A DNA stretch of 64,000 nt from Neohoeflea coraliihabitans (GTDB taxonomy: Bacteria > Pseudomonadota > Alphaproteobacteria > Rhizobiales > Rhizobiaceae). The stretch lies in the NCBI RefSeq assembly GCF_019334345.1, contig NZ_JAHWQX010000001.1, positions 496,001-560,000 of the forward strand. The letters are read 5' to 3'. Positions 35,866-44,684 of the stretch are shown in pieces. The translations under genes were made by a program, and so were the position numbers. The notes beneath the pieces are model-generated. The model saw only the letters and a program-made list of their open reading frames with translations, searched no databases and was not told where the DNA came from. Position 1 is the first letter of the stretch, and every line of letters begins with the position of its first letter.

Positions 35866-37159
35866 TCTCGTTCGCTCCGTCAAGGCCGTATAGGCGCGCC
35901 CGCAGCGCCCGCTTGTTGGGAAGGTAGGCGTTCACGAGCCAGCTCACAACATGCGCACGAAAATTCTCCGGGTAGCCTGCATAGGTTTCGTAAAAACCCT
36001 GCTTGTCGAACATGAAGCGGCTGGCGAAATCGAAGGGCGCCAGGCGCGCCAGCAGCCGGTTGACCAGCCATTTGTCGTCATGCTCGGGATTGGCCCGCAC
36101 GAGGAGCAGGCGGCGCTCCGGTGCGATCTCGTCAAGCCGGACAATGCCATCGCGCGCCACCTCGTTCAGGGCTTGCTGAAAAAACGGATACAGCCCGTCC
36201 TCGGCGACCGCAGCCGCATGCCGCTGCACATAGGTCTGCAGCCAGACCGCATCCTTGCCGTCAAGCTCGATCTCCGGCGCCGTCCGTCCAATCAGCGCCC
36301 GCACCGCCATTTCCGCCCGATGCGCCAGCAGGCCGGAACGCTCGACCCAGGACGCCTGCGGCACCTGGATACGCTTGCTGCGCGCCAAAAAATCGAAAAT
36401 GCGCTGATGGTCGCGGATATCGATATAGCTGACCTCCCAGGGACGTGAACGCCGGAAGCCGGGCGCCTCGCGGTCGCCGATCACCACCATGCTCCGCGCG
36501 TCGCGAAACAGGAACACGCCGCCGAAATGGTCGGCCCAGAACGACCGGTGCGGAAACACCAGCTGATCGGGAACCAGCCGGTTGTGCCTTATGTCGCCGG
36601 TCTCCTGCGCCAGCGCCACCATGCGCGCCAGCATCGCCTCGTCGCGCCAGGCCTCGGCGCTTGTTTCAAGCCGGTCCACCAGCGTGCGCAATTCTGCCGC
36701 CTTGCCGGTCAGGTCATCGGCCGACAGGACCCGGAACCGCACCTCCTCGATGCGCAGCAGGTCCTCGATGTCCTCCACCTGCGTGACATCTTCCTCGATC
36801 TCGCCGTACAGGGCATCCTTGATCGTTACCGCCGAGATGACCCGGCGATTGGCCTCGAAGAAGGCATGCATCAGCCCCGCCGTATTCGAAAATCGCGTGT
36901 GAACGACCGGCAGCCCCTCCTGTTCGGGGGTCAGGATGATGAAGCGGCGGTTGACGCCATTCGGATCGAGATAATCGCGGTCGCCGAGTGCTGCGGCGAT
37001 CTCCGGTGAAAAACCGGTCATGTCGATGGAAAATCGCTCAAGTCCGGTTGGCGCCACACCGAACGCCGACAGCGCCTTGTTGTAGCGCGCGATCAGATGC
37101 GGCGCCTCGACCGCATGCAGCCGGCCGTAAATCAGCGCCTGTTCCGCCAGCCGTTTCAT
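35858..37159 (-). CDS. Unknown 433-residue protein of the AAA ATPase operon
   Basis: A soluble protein of 433 residues with no signal peptide or membrane segment. Recognisable pieces are YLDPNGVNRRFIILTPEQEG, HRSFWADHFGGVFLFRDARS and the C-terminal AYLPNKRALRARLYGLDG. It may correspond to a recent domain-of-unknown-function family (possibly DUF6638), which I cannot verify. It begins 16 bases after the AAA ATPase gene and overlaps the DUF2333-like gene, so it belongs to the same operon and probably the same complex. No catalytic motif is recognised. Confidence 0.7.
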   Translation of the reverse strand: MKRLAEQALIYGRLHAVEAPHLIARYNKALSAFGVAPTGLERFSIDMTGFSPEIAAALGDRDYLDPNGVNRRFIILTPEQEGLPVVHTRFSNTAGLMHAFFEANRRVISAVTIKDALYGEIEEDVTQVEDIEDLLRIEEVRFRVLSADDLTGKAAELRTLVDRLETSAEAWRDEAMLARMVALAQETGDIRHNRLVPDQLVFPHRSFWADHFGGVFLFRDARSMVVIGDREAPGFRRSRPWEVSYIDIRDHQRIFDFLARSKRIQVPQASWVERSGLLAHRAEMAVRALIGRTAPEIELDGKDAVWLQTYVQRHAAAVAEDGLYPFFQQALNEVARDGIVRLDEIAPERRLLLVRANPEHDDKWLVNRLLARLAPFDFASRFMFDKQGFYETYAGYPENFRAHVVSWLVNAYLPNKRALRARLYGLDGANENA

Positions 37160-37175
37160 CCGCCCATCCCGTCGT

Positions 37176-39089
37176 TCATTGCCAGCGTCCGTCGCGTTTC
37201 ATCGCCTCGATCTTTGCGGCCGCCTGCTGGCGTTGCCGCTCACGCCGGACGATCTCCTCGACCGCGGCGCTGTCGGCGCGGTCGCTGTAGCGGAATTCCG
37301 AATCCGCATAGCGATGGATCTCCTGCATCACCATTTCGAGGGTAAAGGGCGTCCGCAACTCCGAGATCATCGCCAGCTTGTCATCATAGCTCTTGCGCAG
37401 GAACGCATCCGGCGTTTCAAACCAGGCATCCGGCAGATCGATATCCATCGTCCGCATCTTGATCGCATCGGTGATGTTCTTGATCGCCCGGCCGGTAAAA
37501 CGCGGCTCCGCCTGTTTGATCATGTGCAGATAGATGCCGAGATCGCGCAGGGTCCTTGCCGGCCCGTGCGTCGCGGTGAAGCGCTCCCAGACAGCCTGCA
37601 GCCGCGCCTCATCGGGCCGGTCGTGGTCCGCGAAGGCGCGCCTCACCGCCTGCCGGATCTGCTGTCCTTCGAAAAGCGCATGATCGCCGAGCGGAATGGC
37701 ATGGTTGTCGCCCGCCAGCAGCGCGAAAATATCGATATAGTCGGCTTCGCTCTGCGGCCCGTCGATCAGCCAGCGCGCTCCTGCCCGCTGGCGCAGCGCA
37801 TCATCGACATTCTCCGGATAGTTCGAGAACATGCCGAACAGACAATTGCCGCGCACCACGGTTCCCGCCCCGGCAAAGGCCTCCATCAGCACCGCCGTCA
37901 CCTCCTGCTGGCCTGCCGAGGCCCGGTCATCGGACCGCTTTGCCGCTACCTGGTCGATATCGTCGATCGTGCCGAAACCGATCGCCCGCGGATTGACGAC
38001 ATTGTCGATGAACGCCTTGCAGTTCTGTCCGGATTTTCCCTGGTAGGACGAGATCTGGTCGACGCCGAAATTCTCGTAATGGAACGGGTAGCCGGCCATC
38101 TGACAATAGTCATTGATCAACCCGGCCATCATCTGGATCAGGATCGTCTTGCCCGTCCCCGGCGCACCATCGCCGATGAAGGTGAAGACAAAACCGCCCA
38201 GTTCGACGAACGGATTCAGTTGCCGCTCGAAATCATAGGCGACGATCATCCGGGCCAGGCGCATTGCCTGATGCTTGGCGAGATGATTGCCGATGATCTC
38301 CTCTGGCTTCTTGAAGTCCATCACCAGCGGCCGGCGACGCTGCCCGGGAGCCACCTCGAATCCGTCAAGCGTGAAATCATCGCTTTCCAGCCGGATATGC
38401 GCCTGCGCAAAGGAGGCCAGCGCCGCAAAGCGGCCCCGCCGCACCAGCAGCGCATCGATCGCCTCGCGCGCAAAGGCCCGTGTCCGCGCCACCATCACCG
38501 CATCATCGCCGGCGCCGTCGATCGTGGCATCGAGCCCGGCCAGCAGCGCTTTCAACGCATCCTGCGGTGTATCGAACGCAAGGTCCGGCTCTTCATCGGC
38601 GTTTAGCGGTTCACTCTCGCCATCGACCGTCTGCAGCAGATAGGCGGCAAAACTGAAGGCGGCGACATAGCTCGAGGCGGAAAGCAGCGCATGAAACCGC
38701 GCCGCATCATCACCCTGCAAGGGCTGGCTGCGATTGCGCGCCTGCAAATCCTCGAGATGGCTCTGGCGGGCAAACTGATCGGCCACCGCCAGCGCCACCG
38801 CCACGCCACGCCGAACACGGTAGACCAGCGTGTGCCGTGCCGGCGACAGCAGCGGATCGTCGGGCGTCAGGGCCGCGACCGTCTTCGCGAACTCGATCTC
38901 GCGCGTGCGCCGCATCCCGCCGGTCGCCACCGTCGAGACAAAGCGCCGTCCGGTCCCGGCCAGCGGCGTTGAACGACCGCCGCCCTCTGCGGTCAACAGG
39001 ACGAAACGGGTAATGAGCGCCTGTGCGGTCTGCCGATGCGCATCGACATCGTCTTCCGAAAGCGCGGTCAGGCCGGTGCTCTGGCTCAC
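37176..39089 (-). CDS. AAA+ ATPase of an uncharacterised five-gene operon
   Basis: A 637-residue protein. Residues 1-290 are a helical N-terminal region without known motifs. The AAA+ core follows: Walker A GDGAPGTGKT (306-315), a Walker B-like strand AIGFGTIDDIDQ with two Asp near residue 377, sensor 1 around FGMFSNYPENVDDAL, and a likely Arg finger in RQRAGAR. The tail (EEIVRRERQRQQAAAKIEAM) is a charged helix. The start is a GTG at 39089, with GAGG upstream, 4 bases after the preceding stop. It is not MoxR, FtsH or Clp by motif. It presumably drives assembly or remodelling of the neighbouring products. Confidence 0.82.
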   Translation of the reverse strand: MSQSTGLTALSEDDVDAHRQTAQALITRFVLLTAEGGGRSTPLAGTGRRFVSTVATGGMRRTREIEFAKTVAALTPDDPLLSPARHTLVYRVRRGVAVALAVADQFARQSHLEDLQARNRSQPLQGDDAARFHALLSASSYVAAFSFAAYLLQTVDGESEPLNADEEPDLAFDTPQDALKALLAGLDATIDGAGDDAVMVARTRAFAREAIDALLVRRGRFAALASFAQAHIRLESDDFTLDGFEVAPGQRRRPLVMDFKKPEEIIGNHLAKHQAMRLARMIVAYDFERQLNPFVELGGFVFTFIGDGAPGTGKTILIQMMAGLINDYCQMAGYPFHYENFGVDQISSYQGKSGQNCKAFIDNVVNPRAIGFGTIDDIDQVAAKRSDDRASAGQQEVTAVLMEAFAGAGTVVRGNCLFGMFSNYPENVDDALRQRAGARWLIDGPQSEADYIDIFALLAGDNHAIPLGDHALFEGQQIRQAVRRAFADHDRPDEARLQAVWERFTATHGPARTLRDLGIYLHMIKQAEPRFTGRAIKNITDAIKMRTMDIDLPDAWFETPDAFLRKSYDDKLAMISELRTPFTLEMVMQEIHRYADSEFRYSDRADSAAVEEIVRRERQRQQAAAKIEAMKRDGRWQ

Positions 39090-39093
39090 TCTC

Positions 39094-40239
39094 TCATACC
39101 TCGCTGATCACCTGATTGCCGGAAATGACATGCACCCTGTAATCGTCGAAGACGCGTTTTGCTTCGCCTTCCGCATACAGGGCCTGATAGGCGTCATGCG
39201 GCACCAGCGCGTGCTTCTCGTAGCCGCTGACCCCTTGCCGCACCGCTTCGAGATTGGCGGTGTCGATAAAATACTCCTCCGCCGCCGGCGTGTCGCTCCA
39301 CAGTCCACGCTTGGCCGGCCGCTCCGCCTGGGAAAACACCTCCTGGATGGTCCAGGTCAGCACCCAGCGATTGTCCGGCGCGCGCACCCGCGTCAGGATC
39401 TCGCTCACCCGGTCGCCGATTTCCGTCAGCCCGGCGCCGTAAAACGGACCGAGCACGACGCGGCGCAGCTGTTTCGGGTGCAGCTCCGGGAAGTCCTGGT
39501 CAATATTCTGCGCAATCGTCGCCGGCGACAGCGAATAGGCGCCGTGGCGTTCCGCGGAGGCATCGAAATCCCGGGCCAGGCGCGGGTTCAAAAGCCCGCC
39601 GACCGGCAGCGGTATATCCACCGCCTCGTTAAGCTGGCCGTCTTCCGTGACCAGCATCCGGGCGATATCCGGGCTCGAATCCTCGATGCTCGCCATGTAG
39701 ATCATCGGCAACATCTGGCTGCCATCGTAAACGCCCCAATGCACCACGTAAAAAGGCCGCTGCGTCTTCGGATTGACCGAAACCCGGATCGTCTCCGGCA
39801 GCACGAACGGCGAGAACACCGCGCCATCGTCGAGGCTTTCGAGATAAAGCCGCTCGGCCATCTGTTTTTTCAGCGCGCCGGGATAGGCCTTGTGCCGCAA
39901 GATGAAATCGGCCATCTCGCGGCGCAGCGCCGGTGCATCGGGCAGGCTCGCCAGCCGCGCCGCCGCCCCGGCCCGGTCGCTCTCCAGTTCAAGCAGCGTC
40001 TGATAGACGGGAAAACCGCTCTCGGCGCGCGCGATGCGAAAGCGTTCGGCAAAGCCGAGACGGTTCTCCCACGCCGCGAAGCTGGCTTCGAGCCGCGCCA
40101 CGTAACCGGCCACCACGCCGGCCACCAGCGAATGCTTGTAGAGCGGCGAGCCGGCGTCGGCGAGATAGACCCGCAGGCCGGCCAGCGCCGCCCGCATCGA
40201 CGCGAAATATGCGGTCGCGGCATCCGGTCCCGGCGGCAT
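39094..40239 (-). CDS. Unknown 381-residue protein of the AAA ATPase operon
   Basis: A soluble protein of 381 residues. The N-terminal third is helical; the second half has mixed strands, with PKTQRPFYVVHWGVYDGSQM, YMASIEDSSPDIARMLVTED and RWVLTWTIQEVFSQAE. No membrane helix, signal peptide or catalytic signature is seen. The ATG at 40239 is preferred over a TTG one codon earlier because GGAG is spaced seven bases ahead. It lies 16 bases after the coiled-coil gene and 4 bases before the ATPase gene. I do not recognise its family. Confidence 0.68.
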   Translation of the reverse strand: MPPGPDAATAYFASMRAALAGLRVYLADAGSPLYKHSLVAGVVAGYVARLEASFAAWENRLGFAERFRIARAESGFPVYQTLLELESDRAGAAARLASLPDAPALRREMADFILRHKAYPGALKKQMAERLYLESLDDGAVFSPFVLPETIRVSVNPKTQRPFYVVHWGVYDGSQMLPMIYMASIEDSSPDIARMLVTEDGQLNEAVDIPLPVGGLLNPRLARDFDASAERHGAYSLSPATIAQNIDQDFPELHPKQLRRVVLGPFYGAGLTEIGDRVSEILTRVRAPDNRWVLTWTIQEVFSQAERPAKRGLWSDTPAAEEYFIDTANLEAVRQGVSGYEKHALVPHDAYQALYAEGEAKRVFDDYRVHVISGNQVISEV

Positions 40240-40255
40240 CAAAGGTCTCCGCGCT

Positions 40256-41341
40256 TCACTTGACGTATTTTGCGGCGTTGTGCTTCTCCATCACCTCGCC
40301 GAACCGGCGCGCAAAGGCATCATCGGCCAGTTGCTTGCGCCGCTGGATGTCGCGGGTCGAGGTCATGTTCTTCTCATGCATCTCGAGAAGATCGCCGATG
40401 TGCTGCTGCGCCGCCGCGCCGATGCCCGCCATCGTTTCCTCGGCGGCGGTATCGACCTGGCTGCCCAAGGTGTTGATCTTGTGCGCCACATCCTGCTGCG
40501 CGGCGGTTTTCAGGGAATCCTCGAGCGCCTTGTACAAAACGATGCGCTGTTCGGTGTCGATCGACAGCTTGTTGATCAGCGTGGCCTGGGCCGCGATCTG
40601 ATTGTTCAGCGAATCGACAAATGTCTGGAACATCGAGGTGTAGCGTTCCAACGTCTGGCTCTCGGCCAGCAACTCCTGCTCGCGCGCCTGCATCTCGTTA
40701 TATTTCGTCGCCAGATCGGCCCGTTCGCTCTCGAGATCGGTGCGGGTCTTCTGGTCCGTCGATGCCGCGATTCGGTTCTCGACATCGAGCAGCATCGGGT
40801 TCAGTTCGGTGATCCGCTTTTGCGTTTCCTCGAGCCGGGTCATCGCCGCCTTGCGCCGCTCGAGCACCTTGACGAGGCTGGCTTCGGAGGTCGCATAGCG
40901 GCTTTCCAGCACCGACTTCTGGTCCTTCAGGATGCCGACAATGGCATCCGACTTGGCCAGAAGCTCCTGCAAATTGCCGGCCAGCGACATGTTGCGCACG
41001 CGGTCGTTGCGCATGCGCTGGGCCCGGGATTTCGAGAACACCGAGACAAATTTCTCGACCCCCGTATAGCCTTTCATGCTCTCGAACTCGGCGCCGAACA
41101 CGTTGGTCGCGTCTTCCAGGCCGATGATCAGATCGGCGATATTTGCTTCCATCACCTTCTGCTGCTGCAGAACGTCCTCGATGCGGGCATTCTCGATATC
41201 AAATTCGGCGTCGCCGAGCTTGGCATCACTTGTCGCCAGCTTGTCGAGAAGAATACTCGACTGCTCGATCTTGTTCTGCACGTCACTGACGACGCGCCTC
41301 GAATTGGCAATCTCGGTATCAAAGCCGGAAAGGCGCGCCAT
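40256..41341 (-). CDS. Long coiled-coil protein, first gene of the AAA ATPase operon
   Basis: A 361-residue protein predicted to be almost wholly helical, with heptad-like segments over much of its length (for example LEETQKRITELNPMLLDVEN and ESERADLATKYNEMQAREQE). It has no membrane segment. The segment FESMKGYTGVEKFVSVFSKS and the later order of helices recall the TelA (toxic anion resistance) family in outline, but the match is too weak to name it. AAGGA is well placed before the ATG. It leads a five-gene unit, 135 bases downstream of a cytochrome c gene. Confidence 0.72.
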   Translation of the reverse strand: MARLSGFDTEIANSRRVVSDVQNKIEQSSILLDKLATSDAKLGDAEFDIENARIEDVLQQQKVMEANIADLIIGLEDATNVFGAEFESMKGYTGVEKFVSVFSKSRAQRMRNDRVRNMSLAGNLQELLAKSDAIVGILKDQKSVLESRYATSEASLVKVLERRKAAMTRLEETQKRITELNPMLLDVENRIAASTDQKTRTDLESERADLATKYNEMQAREQELLAESQTLERYTSMFQTFVDSLNNQIAAQATLINKLSIDTEQRIVLYKALEDSLKTAAQQDVAHKINTLGSQVDTAAEETMAGIGAAAQQHIGDLLEMHEKNMTSTRDIQRRKQLADDAFARRFGEVMEKHNAAKYVK

Positions 41342-41476
41342 GGTCTCATCCTTCTGCGGTCGGGCTCAGGTCACCGAAGTTTGGTACACCAGCCTTTCCG
41401 CCGAGACCAGTCTCATCGCTGCAATGCCCTGGATACGGCCCTCGCCCGCAAACCGGCCGAACGCCCGCATCCGGTC

Positions 41477-41914
41477 CTACTCGGCAGCCGAAGGATCTTT
41501 CAGATAGGCGATGATGTTGGCCAGATCCTCGTCCTTCTTCAACCCGGCAAACGCCATCTTGGTCTTCGGAACGACATCCCTCGGCTTGCGCAGATAGGCA
41601 GCCAGCGCCTCTTCCGTCCACTCCGGTTGGGTCTGCGCATACTCGGTCATCGCCGTCGAATATTGGTAATCCTCAAGCGCTGCCACCGGCCGGCCGACAA
41701 TATCGACCAGATGCGGACCGACCTTGTTCTTTTCCACGTCGACCAGATGACAAGCCTGGCATTTTCGAAACACCTTGGCGCCGGCGACCGCATCGCCCGC
41801 GGCAAGCTCCTGCGCCCCCGCAACCGGCGGCACCGCGAACGCCGGCACCAACAGGGCCGCGGCCAGTGCGAGCGGCCACCCGCTTCTGATGCGTGAGAAT
41901 GCGATGCGTGTCAT
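41477..41914 (-). CDS. Periplasmic class I cytochrome c
   Basis: A 145-residue c-type cytochrome. A signal peptide runs to about residue 34 (ending VAGAQE), the haem-binding motif is CQACH at 52-56, and the distal ligand is Met120 in VPKTKMAF, as in cytochrome c2/c550 types. It would carry electrons in the periplasm between the bc1 complex and an oxidase. The frame is open far upstream, but the signal peptide fixes the start at 41914. It lies 98 bases downstream of tdk on the same strand. Confidence 0.92.
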   Translation of the reverse strand: MTRIAFSRIRSGWPLALAAALLVPAFAVPPVAGAQELAAGDAVAGAKVFRKCQACHLVDVEKNKVGPHLVDIVGRPVAALEDYQYSTAMTEYAQTQPEWTEEALAAYLRKPRDVVPKTKMAFAGLKKDEDLANIIAYLKDPSAAE

Positions 41915-42012
41915 GAAAATCTCCCTTGTCTGAGCTTGTTCAGGCGGTTCGGCGGCGCCGCAGCGGCCGTGATCCTGTAAGATGGCGCAACGCTGCGACG
42001 AGAACAGCCCTC

Positions 42013-42624
42013 TCACTGCGCCGCCGTGTCGATTGCGCCAACCGGCCAGCGCCCCATGCTCTCTTCCCAGTGGCGCCGGCACAGCGAGACATATTTGTCA
42101 TTGCCGCCGACCTCGATCTGCGCGCCCTCATGCAGGGTTGTGCCGTTCTCATCCATCCGCACGACCATTGTCGCCTTGCGGCCGCAGTGGCAGATGGTGC
42201 GCACCTCGCGCAACAGGTCGGCAATCGCCAGCAGCGCTGCCGAGCCGGGAAACAGCCTGCCCTGGAAATCGGTGCGCAATCCATAGGCCATCACCGGCGT
42301 CGACAGCCGGTCGGCCACCCGTGCCAGCTGCCAGACCTGCGCTTCCGTCAGAAACTGCGCCTCGTCGATGAACACGCAGGCAATGGTACTCTCGGTGAGC
42401 AGGCGCTCGATGATCTCGAAAAGATCATCCTCGGCGCGAAAAGGCAGCGCCTCATCCGAAAGGCCGATGCGCGAGCCGATGCGGCCGCTGCCGGCGCGGT
42501 CATCGAACGCCGCGTTGAACAGCACCGTCCGCATGCCGCGCTCGCGATAATTGTACGAGGCCTGCAACAACAGCGTCGACTTGCCGGCATTCATTGTGGA
42601 GTAGTGAAAATAGAGCTTCGCCAC
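42013..42624 (-). CDS. tdk: Thymidine kinase
   Basis: A 203-residue type II thymidine kinase resembling the enterobacterial enzyme. The P-loop is HYSTMNAGKSTLL (the family form, with MNAGKS), the catalytic Glu is in VFIDEAQFL, the substrate loop is MAYGLRTDFQG, and the zinc ligands are in ICHCGRKA and SLCRRHW. It phosphorylates thymidine in the salvage pathway. It is divergent from choX across about 200 bases. Many bacteria of this order lack tdk, so its presence is worth noting. Confidence 0.95.
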   Translation of the reverse strand: MAKLYFHYSTMNAGKSTLLLQASYNYRERGMRTVLFNAAFDDRAGSGRIGSRIGLSDEALPFRAEDDLFEIIERLLTESTIACVFIDEAQFLTEAQVWQLARVADRLSTPVMAYGLRTDFQGRLFPGSAALLAIADLLREVRTICHCGRKATMVVRMDENGTTLHEGAQIEVGGNDKYVSLCRRHWEESMGRWPVGAIDTAAQ

Positions 42625-42826
42625 GATGCCCCGCCTCCGCGTCTTCAGACCCTGCTACATGCCGCGCTTTGGCCGACATTTCCAGCGCCCGGCCGCCCTT
42701 TCAACAGCTTGCTGGCAACACCTCGGCGTTGTCCCGCATCGGCCACCGATCGAATTTTCCCTCACGCGCTTGAGTTTGCGGCGCAAGGATGGTTGTTTCC
42801 TCCATCCAACAGGGAGAACAAACATC

Positions 42827-43762
42827 ATGAAAACAATCGCTCTCGCCCTTGCCGCTTCTCTGCTTGCCGGCACCAGCGCTTTCGCCGCCGAACCGGAAAG
42901 CTGCCAGACGGTGCGTTTTTCTGATGTCGGCTGGACCGACATCACCGCCACCACCTCCACTGCTTCGGTCGTGCTTGATGCGCTCGGCTATGAGACCGAA
43001 ATCGAAGTGTTGTCGGTGCCCGTCACCTACACCTCGCTGAAAAACAAGGACATCGATGTGTTCCTCGGCAACTGGATGCCGACGATGGAGGCCGACATTG
43101 CCCCCTTCCGCGAAGACGGCTCGGTTGAAACCGTTCGCGAGAACCTCGAAGGTGCCAAATACACCCTGGCGACCAACGCCGCCGGCGCCGCGCTCGGCAT
43201 CAAGTCCTTCGAGGATATCGCCAAGCATCGCGACGCGCTCGACGGCAAGATCTACGGCATCGAGGCCGGCAATGACGGCAACCGGCTGATCCTCGACATG
43301 ATCGAGAACGACACATTCGGCCTGAAGGATTTCGAAGTCGTCGAATCCTCCGAACAGGGCATGTTGGCGCAGGTCGCGCGGGCGTCCAAGAGCGACGAGG
43401 CGGTGGTCTTCCTCGGCTGGGAGCCGCACCCGATGAACGCCAATTTCGAGCTGACCTATCTCGCCGGCGGTGATGACGTCTTCGGCGCCGATTACGGCGG
43501 CGCCACCGTCTACACCAATGTGCGCGCCGGTTATGTCGATGAATGCCCGAATGTCGGCAAATTCCTGTCGAACCTGAAGTTCTCGCTGCCGATGGAAAAC
43601 GAGATCATGGGCGCCATTCTCAATGACGGCGAGGACGGCGAGGATGCCGCCACCGCGTGGCTGAAGGAAAACCCGCAGGTTCTCGAGGACTGGCTTGCCG
43701 GTGTCACCACCTTTGATGGCGGCGACGCCATGGCCGCCGTCAAGGCCGATCTCGGCCTCTGA
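42827..43762 (+). CDS. choX: Choline-binding periplasmic protein
   Basis: A 311-residue substrate-binding protein of the choline/betaine class. A signal peptide ends at AFA (residue 20). The aromatic cage described for Sinorhizobium ChoX (Trp43, Asp45, Trp90, Tyr119, Trp205) is matched exactly with a constant shift of seven residues: W36 and D38 in GWTDI, W83 in GNWMPT, Y112 in KYTLATN, W198 in LGWEPHP. That makes choline the likely ligand. A hairpin follows, then choW and choV. Confidence 0.95.
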   Translation: MKTIALALAASLLAGTSAFAAEPESCQTVRFSDVGWTDITATTSTASVVLDALGYETEIEVLSVPVTYTSLKNKDIDVFLGNWMPTMEADIAPFREDGSVETVRENLEGAKYTLATNAAGAALGIKSFEDIAKHRDALDGKIYGIEAGNDGNRLILDMIENDTFGLKDFEVVESSEQGMLAQVARASKSDEAVVFLGWEPHPMNANFELTYLAGGDDVFGADYGGATVYTNVRAGYVDECPNVGKFLSNLKFSLPMENEIMGAILNDGEDGEDAATAWLKENPQVLEDWLAGVTTFDGGDAMAAVKADLGL

Positions 43763-43776
43763 TCGGGGAAACTGAT

Positions 43777-43801
43777 CGGATCCGGCGCATCGCCGGGTCC
43801 G
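43777..43801 (+). repeat. Stable hairpin between choX and choW
   Basis: CGGATCCGGCG and CGCCGGGTCCG form an 11-bp stem with one G-T pair around a 3-base loop. There is no T-run, so it is likely an mRNA-stabilising or partial-termination structure that raises the level of choX over choWV, as often seen after binding-protein genes. Confidence 0.6.
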
Positions 43802-43841
43802 CTCACCTCGCATGCGGCATTAGCAGGAAGGCGCATTTCTG

Positions 43842-44684
43842 GTGGAATGGCTTGAAGCCTATCAGATTCCGGTCGGCCGCGGGGCCCGGCTCTTTGTCGA
43901 CTGGCTGACCGATGAATTCGGCTGGGTGTTTGACGGCATCTCGACCATCATCGGCGCCCTGATCGATGCTCTTCTCTGGGCTTTGGAGACACCGCACCCG
44001 CTGATTGTCATTGCCGCCTTCTGCCTGCTCACCTGGCTGCTCCGGCGCGACATCGTGCCCGTGCTGATGACCGCCGTCGGCCTGCTGTTCATCATCAACC
44101 AGGGCTATTGGGAGGAGACCGCCGAGACGCTGGCGCTGGTGATTGCCGCCACCGCCGTGTGCATGCTGATCGGCGTGCCGCTCGGCATCGCCGCCGCCCG
44201 GCGCAAATGGCTGTATTCGATCCTGCGTCCGGTCCTCGACCTGATGCAGACCATCCCGACCTTCGTCTATCTCATTCCGGCACTGATCCTGTTCGGCCTC
44301 GGCATGGTGCCCGGGCTGATCGCCACGGTGATTTTCGCCATTCCCGCCCCCGTGCGGCTGACCCGGCTCGGCATTGCGGCAACTCCCAAGGCGCTGACCG
44401 AAGCCGCGCTCGCCTTCGGCGCCACGCGGCGGCAGGTGCTGACCAAGATCGAACTGCCCTATGCCCTGCCGCAGATCATGGCCGGCCTCACCCAGACCAT
44501 CATGCTGTCCTTGTCGATGGTCGTCATCTCGGCGCTGGTCGGCGCCGACGGTCTTGGAAAGCCGGTGATCCGCGCCCTGAACACCGTCAACATCGCCAAG
44601 GGTTTCGAGGCCGGGCTGTGCATCGTCATCCTGGCCATCGTTCTCGATCGCATGTTCCGCACCGGTTCGGGAGATGAGACATGA
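43842..44684 (+). CDS. choW: Choline ABC transporter permease
   Basis: A 280-residue ProW-type permease with a BPD_transp_1 fold: about seven helices, and the EAA loop in LTEAALAFGATRRQVLTKIELP. The N-terminal part before the first helix, WLEAYQIPVGRGARLFVDWL, is typical of ChoW/ProW. The start is GTG at 43842, with AGGAAGG nine bases ahead. It overlaps choV by ATGA. Confidence 0.93.
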   Translation: MEWLEAYQIPVGRGARLFVDWLTDEFGWVFDGISTIIGALIDALLWALETPHPLIVIAAFCLLTWLLRRDIVPVLMTAVGLLFIINQGYWEETAETLALVIAATAVCMLIGVPLGIAAARRKWLYSILRPVLDLMQTIPTFVYLIPALILFGLGMVPGLIATVIFAIPAPVRLTRLGIAATPKALTEAALAFGATRRQVLTKIELPYALPQIMAGLTQTIMLSLSMVVISALVGADGLGKPVIRALNTVNIAKGFEAGLCIVILAIVLDRMFRTGSGDET

